In this document: positions 55,735 through 64,000 of the stretch, in pieces | Layout: every line of letters begins with the position of its first letter | How positions within the stretch are numbered: the stretch's first letter is position 1 | Notes under the pieces: model-generated | Databases searched by the model: none | What the model was told of the DNA's origin: nothing | Seen by the model: only the letters and a program-made list of their open reading frames with translations | Translations under genes and position numbers: made by a program | Origin: Dactylorhiza incarnata | Lineage: Eukaryota > Streptophyta > Magnoliopsida > Asparagales > Orchidaceae | Assembly (NCBI GenBank): GCA_033032865.1 | Contig: JAWHQI010000019.1 | Location: forward strand, 16,162,001 to 16,226,000 | Reading direction: 5' to 3' | DNA: 64,000 nt

Positions 55735-57457
55735 AGTTGGAACAACCCTATTACTGATTTGGGATAGGATCACTATCTGTTTATTGGGACTAAGTTGACC
55801 CCAATGTATAGTCTTAAGGGTCAAGGTTTTAGGCTGTTAGAACTAAGGAAAAGATAAGTTTTCTGCGTTCGACGAACTCATCCTGCGTTCGACGAAATGC
55901 TTCCTGCGTTCGACGAACAGCATGCCCCTGCGTTCGACGAACTTGGCAAGTCTCAGCGGTCGACGAGTTTGCTCTGTCTCAGCGGTCGACGAAATTGCTT
56001 TGTCTCAGCGGTCGACGAAATTGCTCTATCTCAGCGGTCGACGAATTTGCTCAGTCTCAGCGGTCAAAGAATTTGCTCAGTCTCAGCAGTCGACGAACCT
56101 GCTCTGTCTCAACTGTCGACAAATTTACCCAGTCTCAGCGGTCGATGAAATTCATTCACAGCTCGACTAATTCAATTCTTCCAGCCAGAGTTAGAAGCTT
56201 ATCTTTCAGTTCGACGAACTCCAACTTGAGTTCGACAAATTCCAGTCTGCGTTCGATGTATCAGTAACAGAAGTTCAGGTCGACGAAAATCAACATTCAG
56301 TTCGACGAACTCAATTCTCAGGTCGACGAAATTTCTCCTCAGTTCAGAATTTCAGACAGATCATTTTTATTCTATTCTCTGATCTCAGATCATCTTTCAG
56401 CAACGACTCTATTTATTCCAGATAAGTCAAGGATATTATCTTTCCTTTTTATTTTATTCCTTTCCATTCTCTTCCCGAGAAAATATTCGTTTGGCGGAAA
56501 AGGATACATTAATTAAAAAGGAAAAGGAATTTAATATTGGCTTGTAGCTCCAAAAAATAATCCTCCTGATTATTCTATTCCTTATTTAGAGGATTTGAAT
56601 TTCAAATCAGAGATATATTATCAAAGGAATAAGAAAGAAGAAGATATACAGTGTTATTACATTACAACAGAACAGCAAGATAGAAAGAAGAAGAAAGCTG
56701 TCGAGAGAAATATAGAAGGAAGAAACAAAAAGCTTTTCAGATCTTCGTCTCCTCAAGCCGCACCACTCAATCTCTGAGAACAACAATACATATCTTATCT
56801 CAGATTTCTGCTTCAAGTTTTTCAAGATCTTCAAGAGCAACAAATAATTTGAGAAACCTTTGTCTCTCAGATTCATCAGCTATCAAGGAAGATATCTGTT
56901 TCAAGTGAAAGTTCCATCCTCAAACTGTCAAGAATTTCAATCAGACACGGTGAGCTTTACAACATCAACACATTCCACTAGTCTTCTCTCAGATTATTGA
57001 CAGAGAAGAACATCTAAAACCTCTTTATCCCATTCTGTACAGGGTTATAACTCCCTTCAAAAGTTAACCCCTTGGTGGCAGGGCACCTGAACAAAAACCT
57101 GTAGTTTGGTTAGAGCACCTGATTAAAAGCTCAGTTGGTATTTTTGGCACCTGATCAAAACCCCATTGGTGATAGGGCACCTGATCAAAAACCTAGTGGA
57201 ATCCTACCAAGGGTGGTAGAAGAGTAGACGTACCCAGGTTTATTGGGGAACTACTATAAAATCCTTGTGTCCTCTGTGTTCTTGTTTATTTTTCTGTATT
57301 GTGCTGTGTGCTCTCTTTGTGTTTGTTTTTATTACTCACTCAGTACACATATATATATATATCACTATTTTAATTCCACTATAAAAATAAGTGCAGCAGT
57401 TTTTTATACTCTATTCACCCCCCTCTAGAGTAAATCTAAGATCTAACCTCACTTTCA
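55735..57457 (+). repeat. Co-F 5' LTR
   Basis: Begins agttggaacaacc, ends 'attcacccccctctagag...cactttca'. Word array 55862-56340; 'ggcacctgatcaaaa' repeated four times at 57070-57200. Confidence 0.88.
55862..56340 (+). repeat. Co-F 5' LTR word array (GTTCGACGAAC / TCAGCGGTCGACGAA)
   Basis: About twenty copies of TTCGACGAA or GTCGACGAA joined by 'ttgctctgtctcagcg' spacers of about 30 nt. Apparent repeat peptides are artefacts. Confidence 0.88.
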
Positions 57458-57459
57458 AT

Positions 57460-57471
57460 TGGTATCAGAGG
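57460..57471 (+). promoter_or_regulatory. Co-F primer-binding site
   Basis: tggtatcagagg, two bases after the LTR end. Confidence 0.92.
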
Positions 57472-57559
57472 TTTGTTGATTGTTTACAGGCTAACACCTG
57501 AATCAAAAAATCAATTAGATCTTAAATTTATTTTAGAATTTTCTTTTGCTTACAAACTC

Positions 57560-59645
57560 ATGGCACAGAACAAAGAATACTCAAGCACAAGAACTCCTAT
57601 GTGCAATATAAATAAGTTTGCACTATGGAAGGCAAGGATCAGATTGTACATGAATTCTATTGATGAGGATATTTTTAATGTTATTTTGATAGGACCTCCT
57701 ACACCTACATCAACAACAAGTACTGAAGCCACAACAACAAATAATGCCATTCCACCTCCTGAGTGGACAGATGCTCAAAAGAAGTAGAGAAGTGCAGATG
57801 CAAAGGCAATGAATATTTTGGCACAAACAATGTCAGATGACATTTTCCAAAAAGTTGTGGAATGCACATCAGCAAGGGAAATCTGGATCTCACTCAACAA
57901 CATGGTTGAAGGATCAGTAGATTAAAGAAAAGATATAAGATCCCACCTTACTTCTCTGTATGAAAACTTTAAGAAAGGAGAAACTGAGACAGTGGCTGAC
58001 ATGTACAACGGACTCAGCCTCATATTCAATGAGCTGAAATCCTTAGACAAAGTGATCTCTATCACAGAAGTGAATGATATGATCCTTATGTGCTTCCCCA
58101 GCACATGGGACTCTAGGATCTGGCCAATCAAGGAAGCCAGAAGCCTTAATGAGATCTCCACTGAGAGCTTGTTAGGCAAACTTAAATCCTATGAGCAGCT
58201 TATCAAAACTAGAGAAGCTGAACAATCTGCCTCATCTCCAACATCCAAGAAGGAGAGAAGCATAGCTTTCCAAGCTACTGAAGAGGAAGAAAAAGCTACA
58301 AGAGATGTGGAGTTCATGAGCCTTCTAGCCAAAAGGTTCTACAAGATGGCTAAGAAGGACATCAGAAAGAAGGATTCCAGATCAAGAGAAAAACCAAGGT
58401 TTGATAAATCAAATTCTAAGGAAATTATCTGTTTTGGTTGCAGGAAACATGGACACATTCTGTCTGAGTGTCTAGAGAATCAAAAGAAGGAAAAGAGAAA
58501 AGACAAAGAAGAGAAAAGGCACTCCAGCAAGCCATCATCCCACAAACACAAACACAAGGGAAGATGGTTTGTATCAGAATCTTGGAGTGAAATTGATTCA
58601 GAGTCTTCATCCAGTTCTTCTGAAGATGAAGAAGAATCAAAGGAAAAAGACCAATGCTTGATGGCTATCTATGACTCAAGCAGTGAGTCAAAAAATGCAT
58701 CGTCATCCAGCTCCAGTGATGATGAGGATGATGAAGAAGAAAGAAGCTTCTGCATGATGGCTATCAATGCCTCAACAAACAACTCAGATGAATCAGAGTC
58801 TGACAATGATGCTGATCAGGTAATCTCAATTTCAATTCAAATGAATTCAAAGATGAATTCAAAGTTCTTTGCTTAGACTTAATCAAATCTGAGAAGGAAA
58901 TAATCTCTCTCAGAAATCTGTTGGCTGAAATGAACCAACTAAGTAAAGATAATGTCAATCTTAAGAAAGATTTGTCTGCCTCCAGATAACACATTGTTCT
59001 CATTGAGAAAACGTTGTCTGAAGCTATGAAATTTGAAGAATCCCTCAATGGGAGAAGTATCAAACTGATGGACATCACAAGCACAGTGAATGCCAGACTT
59101 AGTGGCAAACTGGGCTTGGGTGCATCATCAAGTGAGCCTCTTCTGATTAAGAAAAGGATCTTATCTACACCAGTAAAATTCCTTTCTGCCAAGGGAAAAG
59201 AGGCTGCAGAAATAGAAGAAAACATTTCAAGCAAGGCTGTTAAGAGTAAGGAAATTCAGCAGAATTCGTCGAACGGAGCTCGATGAAATTAATTCATTTC
59301 GTCGAACAGAGCTCGACGGAATCATTTCATTTTATCGAACGGAGATCAACGAACTCTGAAGCCAGATATTCAGTATAGTTATTATTCGAACGACGCTCGA
59401 CGAAAGCACCTCAATTCGTCGAACGGCGATCGACGAACTCACCTGAATTCATCGAACGGAAAATTTACTGAATATCAAAAGAATTCTTATTCTTCACATA
59501 CATTCAATCCTTTCACTGGGTGGATAATTCCTCCAAGGAGATATCATCCACAAGGTTATAAGGATCAGCCTGAGATGTCTTTCATTTCAGAATTTTGTGG
59601 AAAAACAAAAGGACCCAAAGTAGTCTGGGTCAAGAACAACTGACA
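57560..59645 (+). pseudogene. Co-F gag
   Basis: ATG 57560 (MAQNKEYSSTRTPM); the frame runs to 58876 with stops at 57785 (TAG) and 57922 (TAA). Domains: copia gag N-terminus (FALWKARIRLYMNSIDEDIF), UBN2-like (SHLTSLYENFKKGETETVADMYNGLSLIFNELKSL), intact CCHC knuckle CFGCRKHGHILSEC (about 58430-58475), Ser/Asp/Glu-rich tracts. A frameshift near 58820 leads to a coiled coil (59014-59260), then a stretch of LTR-type words (59262-59460), then the C-terminal FNPFTGWIIPPRRYHP and GKTKGPKVVWV. Homologous in order to Co-A gag. Inactive. Confidence 0.86.
59262..59460 (+). repeat. Internal LTR-type words in Co-F gag
   Basis: Five or six TTCGTCGA-acggagc-TCGACGAA dyads (eight-base arms) embedded in the gag region between the coiled coil and the C-terminus; the same core as the Co-F LTR word. 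Confidence 0.85.
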
Positions 59646-60699
59646 TATTAAATAAGGAGAGGAACACCACCTCTACCAGAGACATTTTGTAGGTACAAGA
59701 TCACTATCTAATTCAGATCATTTCTTCTAAGATATTCTTCAATTGTTTGAAGAATAACAACTTAAGAAGTAATTGACCACCAGGATCAAACTCATTTTTC
59801 TTTTGATATTAGAGACCTCAACTGATATCAGAGGACTCTCAATTGGGAAGATTATTATCAGTTACAGAAATAAAAGAATGGGTTTACACTCTCATGTCAT
59901 AGAATGCAAATGAAATTGCAAGTTCAATATTAGAAAACTAGGACTTTCAATTGGTGGCAGAATCAAACTCCCAGTAGCAGAAATAAAGGAATGGGTACAC
60001 ATCCTTAAGACAAAGAATGCAACAACATTATCAGAACAAATTTCTGGAAATCAGATTGCATTCTTCCCTTCCTCCTCCATCAAACGTCCCTTCTTCTAGG
60101 GCACTAGCTTCAGGTCTTTCTGAAACTAGGTAGGGGGAGAAGTTCTTTGAAGAAGCTCCATATGATGCAGTTTTTGCTCAGGGGAGATGTTCTATGAACT
60201 AGGCAGGGGGAGATGCTTTTTGTAGATGCTCAAGTCTCAAGAGGAGATGCTGTAATGAAAAAGAAAAATCAATTATTGATGAAGAAGCTCACATCAGTTT
60301 TGATTCAGAAATTCAGATATGACAGATTCAAATGCAGATTGGTAGCAAAGCAAAATTCAGTTTAGATAAACAAAGAAAAATGCTGAAGGCAAGGATTTCT
60401 AAGCAATGCAAAAGATGCAAATGCAGATTTAGAAATACTGTTTGATATAGAAGATACATCTCAGATAATCAAATTCAGAAAGCTGAAGGCAATGTAAGAA
60501 TTCAGAGAAAGACAAAGGGTTCTGATTTATTTGATTTTATTTGTTTTGTTTTCAATGTAAAATTTCAAAACTCAGAGTATCATATTTTATATCCGCTGAA
60601 ATATTTAAAATCTATCAGATATATATGCTCTGTTGTTTTGCTGTTTGTTTTATTATTCAATTTTTGTCAAATAGTGTCCTAACCCAAATAGGGGGAGAT
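59646..60699 (+). other. Co-F noncoding interior with polypurine-like repeats
   Basis: No pol and no supported ORF. Polypurine-like 'tagggggagaag' (60131), 'caggggagatg' (60179), 'gcagggggagatgc' (60203), 'agaggagatgc' (60240) precede the true tract at 60689-60699. Confidence 0.7.
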
Positions 60700-62427
60700 T
60701 ATTGGAACAACCATATTACTTATTTGGGCTAGGATCACTATCTATATATTAGGACTAAGTTGACCCCAATGTATAGACTTATGGTTCAAGGTTTTAGGCT
60801 GTTAGAACTAAGGACAAGATAAGTTTTCTGCGTTCGACGAACTCATCCTGCGTTCGACGAAATGCTTCCTGTGTTCGACGAACGAAATGCTCCTACGTTC
60901 GACGAACTTGGCAATTCTCAATGGTCGACGAGTGTACTCTGTCTCAGCGGTCGACGAAATTGCTCTGTCTCAGCGGTCGACAAAATTGCTCTGTCTCGGC
61001 GGTCGACGAATTTGCTCATTCTCAGCGGTTGAAGAATTGGCTCAGTCTCAGCGGTCAACGAAGCTGCTCTGTCTCAGCGGTCGACGAATTTACCCAGTCT
61101 CAGCGGTCGACAAAATTCATTCACAGCTCGACTAATTCAATTCTTCCAGCCAAAGTTAGCAGCTTATCTTTTAGTTCGACGAACTTCAACTTGAGTTCGA
61201 TGAATTCCATTCTGCATTCGACGAATCAGCAACAGAAGTTTAGGTCAATGAAAATCAACATTCAGTTTGACGAACTCAATTCTCAGTTCGACGAAATTTC
61301 TCCTCAGTTTAGAATTTCAGACAGATCATTTTTATTCTATTCTCTGATCTCATATCATCTTTCAGCAACGACTCTCTTTATTCCAGATAAGTCAAGGATA
61401 TTATCTTTCCTTTTTTATTTTATTCCTTTCCATTCTCTTCCTTAGAGAATAGTCGTTTGGCGGAAAAGGATACATTAATTAAAAAGAAAAAGGAATTAAA
61501 TATTGGCTTGCAGTTCCAAGAAATAATCCTCCTGATTACTCTATTCCTTATTCAGAGGATTTGAATTTCAAATCAGAGATATATTATCAAAGGAATAAGA
61601 AAGAAGAAGATATACTGTGTTATTACATTACAACAGAACATCAAGATAGAAAGAAGAAGAAGAAATTTGTTTAGAGAAGTACAGAAGGAAGAAACAAAAA
61701 GATTTTTAGATCTTCATCTTCCTCAAGCAGCACCACTCAATCTCTGAGAACAACAATATAGATCTTATCTCAGATTTCTGCTGTAAGTTTTTCAAGATCT
61801 TTAAGAGCAACAAATAATCTGAGAAACCTTTGCCTCTCAGATTCATCAGCTTTCAAGGAAGATATCTTTTTTAAGTGAAAGCTCCATCCTCAAACTGTCA
61901 AGAATTTCAATCAGACAGGGGGAGCTTTACAACATCAACACATTCCACTAGTCTTCTCTCAGATTATTGATAGAGAAGAACATCTAAACCCTCTTTATCC
62001 CATTATGTACAGGGTTAAAACTCCCTTCAAAAGTTAACCCTTGGTGGCAGGGCAACTGAACAAAAACCTATAGTTTGGTTAGAGGGCCTGATCAAAAGCT
62101 CAGTTGGTGTTTTGGGCACCTGATCAAAACCCCATTGGTGATAGGGCACCTGATCAAAAACCTAGTTGATTCCTACCAAGGGTTGTAGAAGAGTAAACAT
62201 ACCCAGGTTTATTAGGGAACTACTATAAAATCCTTGTGTCCTTTGTGTTCTTGTTTATTTTCTGTATTGTGCTGTGTGCTCTCTTTGTGTTTGTTTTTAT
62301 TACTCACTCAGTACACACACACATATATATATCACTATTTTAATTCCGCTATAAAAAGTAGTGCAGCAGTTTTTAATACTCTATTCACCCCCCTCTAGAG
62401 TAAATCTAAGATCTAACCTCACTTTCA
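60700..62427 (+). repeat. Co-F 3' LTR
   Basis: Begins tattggaacaacc after the polypurine tract; ends cactttca. Word array at 60828-61310 homologous to the 5' LTR array. Confidence 0.88.
60828..61310 (+). repeat. Co-F 3' LTR word array
   Basis: Same GTTCGACGAAC and TCAGCGGTCGACGAA words as 55862-56340, with separate decay. Confidence 0.86.
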
Positions 62428-62432
62428 CACTT

Positions 62433-62531
62433 AGTGTTTTAATTTTGTGTGCATAAAAAGGATAGAAAATATTCAAAACTCTATTCACCACCACCTCTAG
62501 AGAATACTCAGAGGCAAACTATGCACTTTGA
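62433..62531 (+). repeat. Co-A 3' LTR, right end
   Basis: 'tagtgttttaattttgtgtgc ... attcaccaccacctctagag ... gcactttga', followed by the TSD aaatc (62532-62536). Keeps the U5 segment that the Co-A 5' LTR lost. Confidence 0.8.
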
Positions 62532-62536
62532 AAATC

Positions 62537-64000
62537 GAAAATGACTGTACAGAAGATGACCCGGTGTATGTACAGGACGACTTGCTGTCCAGATTTGCTA
62601 TGTTGGGTTCAAACCCAATTTTTGGTATGCTTTGTTTAGATCTGGACCTTGGGCTCAACACGAAAGTTGTAGACCTTGAAAATACCTTTCTAGATTGAGG
62701 TTGCACATTATCTTTGATCGTCTGTAGCTCTCAGAAATCATGTTTTAGTACACATTGATGAATATGTATAGAGTTTTGATGTTTTACTGATTTCTCTCAA
62801 AATATTAATCGAATGCTTAAAAAATTTGGTAGAAATGTGCCTGATGATATTGTGACCACGCCAGTTAACTTTTGGAATTTTTGGATACATATTTGCTATG
62901 AATTTGCCCATTGTATCATATAAATGTAAAGTGTCAAAAATAAGTATTGTGTAATACAATGAGGTTGAAAATTGGTGGGAATGATTCAAGTATTAAATTT
63001 GATATATGGTAGAAGTTTTATAGGATTTGCCTTTGAAATGAGTCCACAATTAATTGTGCCATTATAAATTATTATGCTGAATTGAAATATTAAGGTACTC
63101 ATTTAGACATGGATATTGGAAACATGCATAAACCAAATCTATATCACTTGGTAACCTATCAGAGAGTTAGATTTGCAACAACCACTTAGTAGACATTACA
63201 ATTTATGACCCTTTGGGAGAACGGGTTTGAGATGATTGGTATTGACTAAGCGTGGTCAAATAATGCTTATTAATTCAATTGCGTTCAAAGCATGTTGAGA
63301 ATCGAACATGAGGATTGGTATGGTTTACACATTTGGATAGATGTATATAGTAAACTTGAACATGACATTAAATGCACAAGTAGTCCTATAGGATCAAAGA
63401 GAGTATTTCCCTTACATACACATGCCACTGCACCAGAGTTATGACAACTCGGTATGGGTAGCTGTGATGGTTGGTGCGGATTATAGGATATGGTTATATT
63501 CTATGGTGTTATGTTAAGGGCCGGGTTGGTAGGTCCTGGTATGCTAATTAGCATTGATTGAACTTGTTATGGGTAACAATTATGGTTGGTGTGGATTATA
63601 GGATATGGTTATATTCTATGGTGTTATGTTAAGGACCCAGTTAGTAGGTCCTGGTATGCTAATTAACATCGATTGAACTTGTTATGGATAGCAGTGATGG
63701 TTGGTGTGGATTATATGATATGGTTATATTCTATGGTGTTATGTTAAGGATCCAGTTGTTAGGTCCTGGTATGCTAATTAACATCGATTGAACTTGTAAA
63801 TAGTAACAGTGTTATGGACTTGGTTAGGATTCCTTGGGTGCTTGATAACACGGGTTGAGCATGGGAATTACATGGGTGTGTATAGTCATCACACAATTGA
63901 AGGATTACTTATGGCGAGTTTACAGGCTTGCTAGTCATCATACTGACAGAAGCTGGCAAATAGACTCTAGAATTGGTTGGACTTGGTCCTTTGGAGCTTA
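62537..64000 (+). repeat. Gy-1 3' LTR, right part (open at window end)
   Basis: Continuation of the gypsy LTR after Co-A. A second copy of the 'gggctcaacacgaaagttg' motif is at 62640-62740, and a 115-bp tandem repeat at 63451-63815. No gene seen in 1.46 kb. Confidence 0.6.
63451..63815 (+). repeat. 115-bp tandem repeat, about 3.1 copies
   Basis: 'gatggttggtgcggattata' and 'ttaagggccgggttggtagg'-type phrases recur at 63466, 63581, 63696 and begin again at 63811, an exact 115-bp period, with a few substitutions per copy. Confidence 0.93.

Larger units (their letters stand above)
55735..62427 (+). mobile_element. Co-F: gag-only copia element
   Basis: LTRs 55735-57457 (1723 bp) and 60700-62427 (1728 bp), primer-binding site tggtatcagagg at 57460, polypurine tract tagggggagat at 60689. 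TSD cacat (55730-55734) and cactt (62428-62432) match at four of five bases. Gag is homologous to Co-A gag; no pol. Inserted in the Co-A 3' LTR. Confidence 0.88.
2604..62531 (+). mobile_element. Co-A: gag + ORF2 copia-type element, split by nested insertions
   Basis: The LTRs start TGTTGGGA / TGTTAGGA and end gcactttca / gcactttga, and the whole is bracketed by the 5-bp TSD aaatc (2599-2603 and 62532-62536). Internal order on the plus strand: primer-binding site, gag (4134-5989 continuing at 35743), a noncoding block, a second ORF (36522-37075 continuing at 52837), then the 3' LTR (54247-55734 continuing at 62433). No protease, RT or integrase is present. Without the inserts the element would be about 8 kb. 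Co-B, Gy-2 and Co-F interrupt it. Its gag is of the same family as Co-F gag. It is non-autonomous and decayed. Confidence 0.85.

Noticed and set aside
55897..56267. Frames with repeated LSGRR/SAVDE peptides, also at 60887-61445
   Set aside because: Translation of the Co-F LTR word array; present in both LTRs, no start context.
55862..56340. CRISPR-like regularly spaced repeats
   Set aside because: Spacers are themselves repetitive and of uneven length, the sequence is plant nuclear DNA, and the array sits in an LTR.
1..64000. Host genes, tRNA or rRNA genes, organellar insertions
   Set aside because: None recognised on either strand; every long frame belongs to a retroelement or to a repeat.

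Overview
The window is nuclear DNA from a flowering plant and holds no recognisable host gene. The evidence is plant-type Ty1/copia and Ty3/gypsy long terminal repeat (LTR) retrotransposons, primer-binding sites of the form TGGTATCAGAGC (complementary to the 3' end of plant initiator tRNA-Met), and an AT-rich background. I cannot name the species. Almost all 64 kb can be read as retrotransposons inserted into retrotransposons. Most boundaries are fixed by TG...CA-type LTR ends and 5-bp target-site duplications (TSDs). Element names used here (Gy = gypsy, Co = copia) are mine.

Level 0 is Gy-1: an integrase remnant (692-1440) and a 3' LTR starting at 1444. Level 1 is Co-A, inserted in that LTR at 2604-62531 (TSD aaatc on both sides). 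Everything else lies inside Co-A. Level 2 has three insertions in Co-A: (a) Co-B, a three-LTR tandem at 5990-35737 (TSD acaat) that splits Co-A gag; (b) Gy-2 at 37076-52836 (TSD tgctc) that splits a second Co-A reading frame; (c) Co-F at 55735-62427, inside the Co-A 3' LTR. Level 3: the second unit of Co-B carries a CACTA-like fragment, which contains Co-C (17983-26069); the right LTR of Co-B contains Co-D (28594-35124, TSD ataac); Gy-2 contains Gy-3 (40641-46051, TSD agaca) and the solo LTR Co-E (48664-50327, TSD ctgag). In three cases (Co-A gag, Co-A second ORF, Gy-2 gag) conceptual removal of the insert plus one TSD copy leaves a continuous reading frame, which is independent support for the boundaries.

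Only Co-D ever had a full copia gag-pol, and it is dead (two stop codons, an altered integrase residue, a broken zinc knuckle). Co-A, Co-B, Co-C and Co-F have gag but no pol: they look like gag-only non-autonomous elements with long noncoding interiors, probably Sirevirus-like. Gy-2 has lost protease-RT. Gy-3 is young (LTRs differ by about nine substitutions by eye) and keeps one open 660-codon frame lacking RT and integrase core.

The most interesting signal is noncoding. Nearly every element carries its own short dyad-symmetric CpG-rich word repeated many times in the LTR, in several cases directly upstream of the TATA box, and in four elements repeated again inside the internal region. Two families also share a tandem pair of hairpins with compensatory stem changes and a nearly invariant loop, and a second covarying hairpin module is shared between a copia interior and a gypsy LTR.
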